Below are positions 1-7,166 of a DNA stretch of 41,924 nucleotides, in pieces. The translations under genes and the position numbers were made by a program. Position 1 is the first letter of the stretch, and every line of letters begins with the position of its first letter. The notes below the pieces were generated by a model that saw only the letters and a list, made by a program, of their open reading frames with translations, ran no database searches and was not told the DNA's origin. The stretch lies in the NCBI GenBank assembly GCA_003501365.1, contig DNPP01000425.1:1-41924 (forward strand). Direction: 5' to 3'. The DNA is from Bacillota bacterium (GTDB taxonomy: Bacteria > Bacillota > UBA4882 > UBA8346).

Positions 1-24
1 GTTCGATTCCCTTCAGGTCCACCA
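1..24 (+). tRNA. 3' end of a tRNA gene (partial), integration target
   Basis: The first 24 bases fit a tRNA 3' end: last base of the T stem, T loop ttcgatt, T-stem strand ccctt, acceptor strand caggtcc, discriminator a, then cca. The 5' part is outside the window, so the acceptor identity cannot be read; its acceptor should start ggacctg. The prophage left core lies in the last 12 bases. Seen: the fit to positions 53-76. Inferred: that the full tRNA lies just upstream. Confidence 0.7.
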
Positions 25-1526
25 AGATTATCCACTCCGAAATGAAATTCTACAAAAATGTCATTAGGAGTTATTAATACACGGTTTACAAACTTATTTA
101 TCAAGTATTTAGCGTATGCCGCTTTCGAACCTTCGGAGGCGGCTGTTTTATTGGCAATTATGAATTTCATGATTCGTTCTTTAGTCCAGGGAGTTTGCTT
201 TTTTAGAGCAATAACAGCCTGTTCTAATTCTTCTTTTTCAGATATTAGCTTTTTGATTCTTTCAAGTGTTTCTGGATTATCTAAACCGTTTTCTATCGCT
301 TGATAAAGCCTTTCAATCTTTTGATTTAAATTGGAAGTCTCTTTACTAATACGTTTTGTCTCTAAATCAATATTTGAATACTTTTCTAAATATAATTGTT
401 CAAATTCTTCGGCAGTCTTTTCAATATCTGAGAAAAATCTATTTTCAGTTTCTGTGATCACATAATGCTCAATGGGTTCTTTCCTTATTTCCGGATTATT
501 ACACTGGCCTGTCCGTTTACGATTGCCGCATATATAGAGATGACGGTGAAGGGTCTTTTTAGGATTCCATCGAGCATTGCCTACATAAGCTCCGCCACAT
601 ACACCGCAAAATAGTTTTCCGGTCAGGAGATACTCAACTTCGCCGCGCCGCCGAGGAGAAATTTTTTTTCGATCATCCAAAAATTTTTGTAGTAACATCC
701 ATTTTCCAAAAGGGACTACTTCAGGGAGAGAATCGGGAATTTGGATCACTTCATCAAGAGAATTTTTTTTATGACTATTTCTACCCTTCATTTTTTTACC
801 TCCAGATGTTAATCCATAGGTATAAATACCTGCTATTTTTGGATTTCTTAATAGTTCATAAATGGAATTTTTACCAAAACATTTTCCAGTCTTGGTACGA
901 TACCCTTTTTCATTTAAGGTTCTGATAATTTCGGTATATCCTTCTCCGTTTAAAGTCATATCGGCCATAAGATTAACGGCTTCTTGTTCATGCGGATTGA
1001 TTTGGTATTGTTTAATTTTATTTATTTCTACTACATCTAACCCCAATGGAGGAATGCCGCCTAAATGTTTCGATTTTAAAGCATGAGCCCGCATTTTCCG
1101 TTTAACTTCTTCACTTAAATTTCGGCTATAATCCTCATCTTTGGCTTCATAGATTGCTTGAAGAAAAATATTACCGTGTGTAGGCATCAACACGGCTTCG
1201 TAACTAATTCCTTTTTCATTTAAATCATATTTATAAACTACGGCATCGCGACGATTCCGAGCAAAACGATCCGTTTTATCGGTAAGGCATAGGTCAGCTT
1301 TAATAGTGCCCGACAAAAGATCATTTATCATTGCTTGAAATTCGGTTCGGTCATCGGTTGTGGCAGTTTCAGCCCGATCAATATATTCTTTGACAATAGT
1401 AATATTATTTTGTTCGCACCAATTATGGACAGCTAATTGCTGTGCTTCAATTGATTCCCCTTTTTGATTAAGAGATGAATATCTATAATAAGCAACGGCA
1501 GTATGATATACAACGGCCGTTTTCAT
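1..1526 (-). CDS. Large serine recombinase (phage integrase), C-terminus beyond window
   Basis: Site-specific integrase/excisionase of the large serine recombinase family. About 508 codons are open without a stop up to the window edge. Residues 13-21 hold the YxRxSS..Q motif with R15 and catalytic S17, followed by DRTEF near 70 and a KTDRFARN motif (usually KLDRFSRN). The central recombinase domain follows, then a zinc ribbon with CGVCGG and a second Cys pair (YICGN, GQCNN), then a coiled-coil stretch. The start ATG overlaps the repressor's TGA (ATGA), so the two are translationally coupled. The 3' end runs into the tRNA and attL core. Serine recombinases usually need a separate directionality factor; none is recognised here. 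It is the only recombinase in the element. Confidence 0.95.
   Translation of the reverse strand, partial: MKTAVVYHTAVAYYRYSSLNQKGESIEAQQLAVHNWCEQNNITIVKEYIDRAETATTDDRTEFQAMINDLLSGTIKADLCLTDKTDRFARNRRDAVVYKYDLNEKGISYEAVLMPTHGNIFLQAIYEAKDEDYSRNLSEEVKRKMRAHALKSKHLGGIPPLGLDVVEINKIKQYQINPHEQEAVNLMADMTLNGEGYTEIIRTLNEKGYRTKTGKCFGKNSIYELLRNPKIAGIYTYGLTSGGKKMKGRNSHKKNSLDEVIQIPDSLPEVVPFGKWMLLQKFLDDRKKISPRRRGEVEYLLTGKLFCGVCGGAYVGNARWNPKKTLHRHLYICGNRKRTGQCNNPEIRKEPIEHYVITETENRFFSDIEKTAEEFEQLYLEKYSNIDLETKRISKETSNLNQKIERLYQAIENGLDNPETLERIKKLISEKEELEQAVIALKKQTPWTKERIMKFIIANKTAASEGSKAAYAKYLINKFVNRVLITPNDIFVEFHFGVDNLGGPEGNR
13..25. other. attL core
   Basis: The sequence tcaggtccaccaa covers the tRNA acceptor end and CCA and is repeated exactly at the right end (40452-40464). 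It also lies inside the 3' coding end of the recombinase on the other strand, so excision changes the 3' end of that gene. Confidence 0.75.
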
Positions 1527-1891
1527 TTATCTTCTTCCCTTTGGGCTTTTGTAAATTTTATGAACTGCAGAACTGCTTTTTGTTCAGCAACATTTAGATC
1601 TTGCATAGCTTCATCAAGTTCTGAATAGACTCTGCCGTCAGTCATTTCGATTTTAAAGTTACCATCGTTTTCTAAAATACCGGCTGCCTTTAGAATTTCC
1701 TCATAAGTAACTTTCAAAAAAGGAGCAAGCTTTTTTAACGTATCTACACTAGGTGATTTTGTTGTACCACTTTCAATACGGGAAATAGTAGTCCCCCAAA
1801 CTCCGCTCTCCTTGCTTAATGAATCAACTGTCTGATAGCCTGCTTGCAGACGCAAATTTTCAATATAACGGCCAAATTCCTTAGCATCCAT
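1523..1891 (-). CDS. XRE-family repressor (CI-like)
   Basis: A 122-residue DNA-binding protein. Residues about 7-65 form an XRE helix-turn-helix (an N-terminal helix, then DSLSKESGVWGTTISRIESG as the recognition region), followed by a short acidic C-terminal part without a LexA-type Ser/Lys peptidase. It is probably the lysogeny repressor, transcribed leftward with the recombinase. Its start has a gggga Shine-Dalgarno and its promoter spacer contains two TGCA-type operator sites, which suggests autoregulation. Seen: HTH and gene position. Inferred: that it binds the TGCA-N4-TGCA sites found elsewhere. How it is relieved is unclear because no cleavage domain is present. Confidence 0.85.
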   Translation of the reverse strand: MDAKEFGRYIENLRLQAGYQTVDSLSKESGVWGTTISRIESGTTKSPSVDTLKKLAPFLKVTYEEILKAAGILENDGNFKIEMTDGRVYSELDEAMQDLNVAEQKAVLQFIKFTKAQREEDK

Positions 1892-1922
1892 ATATATTCC
1901 CCCAATTATCTTTAATAATTAA

Positions 1923-1951
1923 ATTATACTGCATGCATTGCACGCATGCAA
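1923..1951 (-). promoter_or_regulatory. Repressor promoter with operators in the spacer
   Basis: On the minus strand a TTGCAT -35 box and a perfect TATAAT -10 box are separated by exactly 17 bp. The spacer is made almost entirely of TGCA repeats (TGCATGCA at 1930-1937, TGCACGCATGCA at 1939-1950). A bound repressor would cover the promoter. Confidence 0.75.
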
Positions 1952-1962
1952 GATTTTTTTAC

Positions 1963-1991
1963 TTGTAATATTTATTGATAAGAACTATAAT
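1963..1991 (+). promoter_or_regulatory. Rightward early promoter
   Basis: TTGTAA, a 17-bp spacer and TATAAT drive the small HTH gene and the early operon. A palindrome (aatctgca, 4 bases, tgcagatt at 1993-2012) sits right over the expected transcription start, an ideal place for a repressor to block initiation. Confidence 0.8.
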
Positions 1992-1992
1992 T

Positions 1993-2012
1993 AATCTGCA
2001 AGTGTGCAGATT
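1993..2012. promoter_or_regulatory. Operator palindrome, TGCA-N4-TGCA class
   Basis: Two 8-bp arms, aatctgca and tgcagatt, flank agtg. The site lies just after the -10 box of the rightward early promoter and belongs to the dispersed TGCA-N4-TGCA family. Confidence 0.7.
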
Positions 2013-2027
2013 AAAGGAGATGATTTT

Positions 2028-2243
2028 ATGAAATTGCCGAAGATACATTTAAAAGAGGATACATTAAATGATTTAATGGCCGAAAATGATACAAATAAAA
2101 CTGGATTAGTAGTTTTAACTGGAATTAGTTCCTCACAATTATATAGAGTTTCTAAAACCGGCATTGTAGGTGATGATGTTGTCGCACGAATTTTGGCAGC
2201 TAATCCGAAAAAAAAATTTGAGGACTATTTTTTTGTGCAATAA
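2028..2243 (+). CDS. Small Cro/XRE-like DNA-binding protein
   Basis: A 71-residue protein starting at the ATG after aaaggagatgatttt. The middle (TGLVVLTGISSSQLYRVSKTG) looks like a helix-turn-helix. First gene of the rightward operon and divergent from the XRE repressor, which is the position of a Cro-type regulator. A further operator (2248-2259) follows its stop codon by four bases. The role as Cro or early activator is inferred from position; similarity to a named family is weak. Confidence 0.6.
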   Translation: MKLPKIHLKEDTLNDLMAENDTNKTGLVVLTGISSSQLYRVSKTGIVGDDVVARILAANPKKKFEDYFFVQ

Positions 2244-2247
2244 AATT

Positions 2248-2259
2248 TGCATGCATGCA
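2248..2259. promoter_or_regulatory. Operator TGCATGCATGCA
   Basis: A perfect 12-bp palindrome of the dispersed family, placed between the HTH gene and the next small gene. No good promoter overlaps it, so it may act as a roadblock or an auxiliary site. Confidence 0.55.
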
Positions 2260-2284
2260 GACTAAATAGAAAGAAGAATATTTC

Positions 2285-2437
2285 ATGGTAACTATTGTCC
2301 GTGCCAAACGTGAAAAAGGGATTATAACAACTGTCGCCGCTGAAACGGTAAAATCTGATTCCAATGATAATAATTACCAAAAGGCAGCGGCTGAATACTT
2401 TCTGTTTATCGCGGAAATGGAAGGACAAATAAAATGA
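2285..2437 (+). CDS. Small hypothetical protein, 50 aa
   Basis: An open frame from ATG 2285 to TGA 2437 encodes 50 residues with a basic N-terminus and an Ala-rich, amphipathic C-terminus (AAAEYFLFIAEMEG). Its stop overlaps the start of the next gene as ATGA, a pattern typical of a coupled real gene. The Shine-Dalgarno (aagaag) is weak. No family recognised. Confidence 0.5.
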   Translation: MVTIVRAKREKGIITTVAAETVKSDSNDNNYQKAAAEYFLFIAEMEGQIK

Positions 2438-2709
2438 AAAAGGAGGTCATTAAAAACTTTCAACATGTAAATAAACCGTATTCGTTACGCTTCGACGATA
2501 CACGGCAATTATTAAATGAACTACAACAACAAATATTTGATCAAACTGAATTTATAACTGCAAATTTATTGCCTGCAAAACTTGATGAAGATATACCGGA
2601 TGATAAAGAAAAAGCTTATGAATCCGGTTATGAAGATGCATTACTTGATGCCAAAATTTATTTTCGGACATTAATCATCAGATTTTTAGGAGATAAGAAT
2701 GAATCTTAA
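2434..2709 (+). CDS. Hypothetical early phage protein, 91 aa
   Basis: An acidic, probably helical 91-residue protein with a YESGYEDALLDAKIYF stretch near the C-terminus. It overlaps the upstream small gene by 4 bases and the SNF2 helicase gene by 11 bases, so it belongs to the same translationally coupled early operon. No domain recognised. Confidence 0.65.
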   Translation: MKKEVIKNFQHVNKPYSLRFDDTRQLLNELQQQIFDQTEFITANLLPAKLDEDIPDDKEKAYESGYEDALLDAKIYFRTLIIRFLGDKNES

Positions 2710-4462
2710 AGATGCTTACATTCTCGGGCTTTCCATAGATGGCGAAAAAATGCAATTCTTTTTTCCCTACTCCGAGCGAAATGTAAATCTTGTAAAAACT
2801 ATATATAGCAGGGTCTTTAATAAAGGCTTAAAATGCTGGGATTTTCCTATTAACCCGCAAATATATGCTGATATTCTAATGAAATTCCCGCAAACGATCT
2901 TGGATCATAATCTTAAAAACCGAATTCGTAGTATTGCTACAGCTTATGACCAAGTTAATGAAATGAAACTGGCCGGCTGGGAAAATACGACACCTAATGC
3001 GCCAATGCTTTTAAAAACGGAAAATCTGCACAATAACAAACCTTATAATCACCAAATATTAGCTTTTAATGTTGCAATCCAATTGCCGCATTTTGCTTGT
3101 CTTATGGAACAAGGTTGTGGAAAATCCCTTGTTATGGTCGCTTTAGTTGGACATTGGTTTCATTTAGGAGAAGTAAAACGAGTTTTAATATTTTGCCCTT
3201 CAGCGGTTATTCCAGTATGGCCCCGGGAATTCGGCGATTATGCCAAATATCCTGTTAACGTATTTGCTTTAACTGAATCGGTTGCCGAGCGTGAAAGTCT
3301 GCTTTATTCCTTATGCCATTCCGGCCTCATAGAGCAAAACATAGTAACTACAGTCGTTACAAATTACGAAGTATCTTGGCGTATGGAAGATGCTCTAAAA
3401 GAATTCAAGCCCGACATGGTTATTTGTGATGAATCACAACGGATTAAAAAGGGTTCGACTGAACAGGCCAAAGCAATTTACCGAATTAGCGCCAATGCGA
3501 AACACCGGGCCATCTGTTCCGGAACACCAATCGAAAAACCGGTTGACTATTTTGGACAATATCGCTTTTTGGATCCGAATATTTTGGGCTATTATTTTAC
3601 AAACTTCCGCAACCGTTATGCTCATGTAGTCGGTGAACATGATATTATTGTCGGTTATAAAAATCTGGATGAATTAACCAAGAAAGTTCATCAAATAGCT
3701 TTCCGGGTCACCAAAAAAGATGCTCTACCGGATATGCCGGAAAAGGTTGATCAGATTCTATATTTTGAACTTGAGGAAGAGGCCCGTAAGATTTACGACC
3801 AGATGGAAGCGGAGAGCATTGCGGAAATTGCAGGTTACGAAACGATAACCGCTAATAATATTCTGGCCAAAATGGTCCGTTTATCTCAATTAACAGGCGG
3901 ATTCTTTAACGCCAATAAATTGGCTGGGACCGACGACGACGAAACAAGACCAAATGTCATTAAACAGATAAGCAAAGCCAAATTAAAACTACTTGATGAA
4001 ACGGTTAACGATTTGACTGAACAAAATCATAAAGTAGTTATATTTACCCGATTTACTGCGGAGTTTCTTGCCATTTGTGAATTGATGAGCAAAAACAAAA
4101 TCAAATTTGTATCAATGAATGGCAGCACTCCGGCCCTGCTTAAAAAAAGCAATGTTGACCAATTTCAAAATGATAAAGGCACCATGATTTTGGTCGCAAA
4201 CATTCGTTGTGCTGGTCTTGGAATAACACTACACGCCGCGCATTATGCAATCTTTTACAGCTTTGGTTATTCCCTCATTGATTATGAGCAAGCGAAAGAC
4301 CGGCTCCATCGTATCGGGCAGCATGATCTTTGCACTTACATTCACTTAGTAGCGCAACATACGATTGATGTAAAGATTGTGCGCGCCCTTCAGAATAAGC
4401 GCGAAATTGCAAAAGAGGTGGTCGATGATTGGCGGCAATATTTTGAAGATGAGGTGGCTTAA
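2699..4462 (+). CDS. SNF2-family DNA-dependent ATPase/helicase
   Basis: A 587-residue superfamily 2 motor of the SNF2 type. After an N-terminal small domain (about 1-60), a Walker A variant MEQGCGKS lies near residues 136-143 (SNF2 proteins usually have GxGKT). A DESQ Walker B follows near 243, then SGTPIEK (motif III), VIFTRF (motif IV) and a C-terminal DRLHRIGQ motif VI. Such proteins translocate on double-stranded DNA, and phage copies are usually found in replication or recombination modules. It starts with a good Shine-Dalgarno (taggag) and its TAA overlaps the start of the YyaC-like gene. No nuclease domain is visible. Confidence 0.88.
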   Translation: MNLKDAYILGLSIDGEKMQFFFPYSERNVNLVKTIYSRVFNKGLKCWDFPINPQIYADILMKFPQTILDHNLKNRIRSIATAYDQVNEMKLAGWENTTPNAPMLLKTENLHNNKPYNHQILAFNVAIQLPHFACLMEQGCGKSLVMVALVGHWFHLGEVKRVLIFCPSAVIPVWPREFGDYAKYPVNVFALTESVAERESLLYSLCHSGLIEQNIVTTVVTNYEVSWRMEDALKEFKPDMVICDESQRIKKGSTEQAKAIYRISANAKHRAICSGTPIEKPVDYFGQYRFLDPNILGYYFTNFRNRYAHVVGEHDIIVGYKNLDELTKKVHQIAFRVTKKDALPDMPEKVDQILYFELEEEARKIYDQMEAESIAEIAGYETITANNILAKMVRLSQLTGGFFNANKLAGTDDDETRPNVIKQISKAKLKLLDETVNDLTEQNHKVVIFTRFTAEFLAICELMSKNKIKFVSMNGSTPALLKKSNVDQFQNDKGTMILVANIRCAGLGITLHAAHYAIFYSFGYSLIDYEQAKDRLHRIGQHDLCTYIHLVAQHTIDVKIVRALQNKREIAKEVVDDWRQYFEDEVA

Positions 4463-5091
4463 TGGAAACATTATTATCCGTTAGTATTACGCAGCATGAT
4501 GCTAAGATTCAGTTAAGTAAAGCATTAAAACCAATATTTAAAAGTGAAAAACCAGTAAAAATCATTTGCATTGGTACTGATCGCTTAACAGGGGATAGTC
4601 TTGGCCCATTAGTAGGAAACTTGCTGCAAAAAGCAAGTATTGATGTAATGGGAACTTTAAAAAATCCAGTAACAGCAATTGATATTGAGAAAGTTCTTGA
4701 AGAGAACAATGGATTTAAAGACTATTGCGTTTTGGCTATTGATGCTTGTCTTGGCCGTTCAGAAAATGTTGGAGAAGTGAAATTAAGAGAAGGTTCATTT
4801 TCCCCAGGATCAGGAGTTGGAAAGGATTTACCACCAGTCGGAGACTTCAATATTATTGGAATTGTCAATATTGGAGGCTTTATGGAGTACATGATGTTAC
4901 AAAACACCCGTCTTAATCTAGTTTATGAACAAGCGGAATTAATTTCCGGGGCTATTCAAACGGCTATTACTTCTGATTTTGTAGATGATGAACCCGAATT
5001 ATTTAGTTTCGAATGGGCTTGTAAAGCAGTTGGTCATCCTCTCCCTAAATCGATGCAAATTGAACCCGAAGGAGAAAAGACTAATGTTTAA
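4462..5091 (+). CDS. YyaC-like spore protease GPR-related protein
   Basis: A 209-residue protein of the YyaC family (DUF1256), which is normally encoded by chromosomes of spore-forming Bacillota and related to the germination protease GPR. The signature stretches are present: IGTDRLTGDSLGPLVG (about 36-51), AIDACLGR, and PGSGVGKDLPPVGDF followed by IIGIVNIGGFMEYMMLQNTR. About 45 residues are added at the C-terminus beyond the usual family end. It is coupled to the helicase gene upstream and the next gene downstream, so it is expressed early and not as an isolated moron. The role in the phage is unknown; processing of a phage protein or interference with sporulation are inferences. Confidence 0.85.
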   Translation: METLLSVSITQHDAKIQLSKALKPIFKSEKPVKIICIGTDRLTGDSLGPLVGNLLQKASIDVMGTLKNPVTAIDIEKVLEENNGFKDYCVLAIDACLGRSENVGEVKLREGSFSPGSGVGKDLPPVGDFNIIGIVNIGGFMEYMMLQNTRLNLVYEQAELISGAIQTAITSDFVDDEPELFSFEWACKAVGHPLPKSMQIEPEGEKTNV

Positions 5092-5752
5092 CAGATTTAA
5101 AAATGCAATTCGATATATCTCTGAAGGCGATGCTATAATAAAGCAGCTTACCTATGAATTACAAGTTGCTAATTGCCAGATTGAAGATAAAAACAAAGAA
5201 ATCGCCTCTCTTAAATCCCTTATCATGGAACAAACAATCAATCCGGTTAGAGAACAACTTGAGGCCCAACATGACGGCGAGCTTCCGGCTTTGCCTATTG
5301 AGGCTTTGTCAATGGCCGAAACTTTATTCTTGCTCTCCTGCGAATCTGACGAAGCAGAAACCAAAAAGAAATCAGCTAATGCTAAATTCGATATCGTAAA
5401 CGAAAATCTTTCCAAACAAATGGTTTCTAACCGACTACCCAAATTTACATACCGCGGATTTGACTTTGAACTTGATGCTGAATTTCACATCAATGTTTTA
5501 AAGGTCAATAAGCCTTTTGTCCAGGATTGGCTTCGAGACAACGGTCACGGTGATCTGCTTTCAGAAGATTATAGCGCCTCCAGTTTAAAGAGTCTAGTTA
5601 AAGAAATCCGCGAACAGAATAACGATAATCTTCCGGAGGATTTAAACAAACTCATTACCATATACGAACCGGTAATTGTCAGCATGAAAAAAACTAAAGC
5701 TAATTCAGCCAAGGCTAAACGAGTTAAAAAGGTTATTGATAAACAAATTTGA
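5084..5752 (+). CDS. Hypothetical early protein with N-terminal coiled coil
   Basis: A 222-residue protein. The ATG at 5084 was chosen because ggagaaaag precedes it, although the frame is open further upstream. Residues about 20-50 are heptad-like (YELQVANCQIEDKNKEIASLKSL with breaks), and the C-terminus is Lys-rich (KKTKANSAKAKRVKK), which could bind nucleic acid. It overlaps the YyaC-like stop. Function unknown. Confidence 0.7.
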   Translation: MFNRFKNAIRYISEGDAIIKQLTYELQVANCQIEDKNKEIASLKSLIMEQTINPVREQLEAQHDGELPALPIEALSMAETLFLLSCESDEAETKKKSANAKFDIVNENLSKQMVSNRLPKFTYRGFDFELDAEFHINVLKVNKPFVQDWLRDNGHGDLLSEDYSASSLKSLVKEIREQNNDNLPEDLNKLITIYEPVIVSMKKTKANSAKAKRVKKVIDKQI

Positions 5753-5774
5753 GCAAAAGGAGGTTAACCTTTCT

Positions 5775-5993
5775 ATGTCCCAAAAACTTCGAGGATTTAT
5801 TAACATCAAGAATATTAAACCCGCTGCAGTTGGAGCTATTGTTGCTTTTGAAATGAAAGTTGATAGTTTCCCTTCAGACGAATTTATGCATGAAATTAAT
5901 TGCAAAACGGTCGAGGCGGAAATCTCCGAATTCGATCCTAACGGAAAGTTGGACTTTTCCCAAGGCGCTCAAGATGTAACCGGACAAAAATAA
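5775..5993 (+). CDS. Hypothetical small protein, 72 aa
   Basis: Starts at ATG 5775 behind aaaggaggttaac, a strong Shine-Dalgarno, although the frame is open from 5736. The 72-residue product is mixed alpha/beta, acidic, and has no recognised domain. It sits directly upstream of the Zn-motif protein gene and is probably co-expressed with it. Confidence 0.6.
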   Translation: MSQKLRGFINIKNIKPAAVGAIVAFEMKVDSFPSDEFMHEINCKTVEAEISEFDPNGKLDFSQGAQDVTGQK

Positions 5994-6038
5994 TTTGATT
6001 CCGGAAGAAGAAAACAATTTTAATAGGAGGTTCTTTTC

Positions 6039-6908
6039 ATGGTTGCCAAAAATACCGCTACCACCGAAACTACTGCAATAGCTAAAAGTAGTTTTATGTT
6101 ACCAGCTCCAGCCCAACGGAAGATTGACGCCAAAACTTTCGTCGAGCGGATGAAGGGCTTTAAAATCAATCTGCCCCGGATTATTTTCCCTTCCGGAAAG
6201 GGGATCACTTTCACGATTCCGCAAGATGACGGTCAGGGAAAATCAGCCGAAATCTTGAAAGCAGTTATTATTGACCAGTATCCTGTGCGCGCTTTTTGGC
6301 GCGAAAAATATTCCGGGAAAGGAGTTCCTCCGGATTGTACTTCCGACGATCTGATTAATGGTCATGGCGATCCGATGGGAAGCGGTCAAATTTGTGCCCA
6401 AAAATGTGAAAACTGCCCGAATAATGCTTGGGGCAGTGATACCGACCAAAATGGTAAACCCACTGAGGGAAAGGCTTGCAAAGAACTTCACCCAATGTTT
6501 TTACTTTTTGAAGGTGAAGAAATTCCTTACCAACTGACGATCCCACCCGGTTCTTTGAAAAACGCCGGTGATTTTCTTTCCCAGCGTATCCTGATGAAAG
6601 GACTTTTGCCGGAAGAAATTGTTGCCGAGGTCGGGACCGCTCCGGCTCAAAGTAAAAACGGTACGGATTACCGGAAAGCGACTTTTAAAAAAGTCGAAGA
6701 ACTTGACGCCGAAACCTTTGCCACCGTCCAAAAATTGCGGGAAGAATTTATGCCGTTAACCCGCAGTGCCATGATTCTTAACGATGATTATAACATCGAA
6801 AACGGTTTTCAGCCGGTTAATGTTACACCTGGCACCGGGGCCGCGACACCCGAAGACCCTATCAACCATATGGACTTAAGAGAAGATCAAACTCCGGAAA
6901 CGATGTAA
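6039..6908 (+). CDS. Phage replication-associated protein with a Cys-rich (Zn-like) motif
   Basis: A 289-residue protein preceded by taggaggtt. Its central part has a conserved pattern: DCTSDD, GDPMG, then CAQKCENCPNNAWGS, then GKACKE, giving five cysteines fit to bind metal. I recognise this arrangement from uncharacterised proteins next to primase or recombination genes in Firmicute phages and conjugative elements; some are treated as single-strand DNA-binding. The C-terminal tail is acidic and unstructured (EDQTPETM), like SSB tails. It lies just before the primase-helicase and is followed by a terminator. Function is inferred from context. Confidence 0.7.
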   Translation: MVAKNTATTETTAIAKSSFMLPAPAQRKIDAKTFVERMKGFKINLPRIIFPSGKGITFTIPQDDGQGKSAEILKAVIIDQYPVRAFWREKYSGKGVPPDCTSDDLINGHGDPMGSGQICAQKCENCPNNAWGSDTDQNGKPTEGKACKELHPMFLLFEGEEIPYQLTIPPGSLKNAGDFLSQRILMKGLLPEEIVAEVGTAPAQSKNGTDYRKATFKKVEELDAETFATVQKLREEFMPLTRSAMILNDDYNIENGFQPVNVTPGTGAATPEDPINHMDLREDQTPETM

Positions 6909-6925
6909 AAGAATTGTTTAAAGCG

Positions 6926-6955
6926 GGGCAGGGAGTTAAACCCCTGCCCTTTATT
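6926..6955 (+). terminator. Rho-independent terminator after the Zn-motif gene
   Basis: An 8-bp GC stem (gggcaggg / ccctgccc), 8-base loop, then tttattt. It would attenuate transcription into the primase genes. Confidence 0.75.
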
Positions 6956-6976
6956 TATCCGGAAGGAAATTTAAAG

Positions 6977-7162
6977 ATGATATCGCCGTACAAAAGATAT
7001 GCCTCAACATCATCCAGGGAGAAAAAGCCAAAGAAATCCGACTTAAATATTACCGGGTGTGATTTTGAACATTGTAGCGCCCGAAAAACTTATTTCTCCA
7101 AATGCTACTATGCGCCACAGGAGGAAAGACCCTGCACAATTATACTTAAAGATAGAGGGTGA
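6977..7162 (+). CDS. Small Cys-containing protein, 61 aa
   Basis: Starts at ATG 6977 (ggaaggaaat upstream). The C-terminal half has four cysteines (CDFEHC, then SKC and RPC), a possible zinc-binding fold, after a Lys-rich N-terminus. It ends just before the primase gene. No family recognised. Confidence 0.55.
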   Translation: MISPYKRYASTSSREKKPKKSDLNITGCDFEHCSARKTYFSKCYYAPQEERPCTIILKDRG

Positions 7163-7166
7163 ATCT

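Noticed and set aside
58..1086. Plus-strand ORFs of 81 and 74 codons at the left end
   Set aside because: Both lie antisense inside the serine recombinase, whose motifs are clear.
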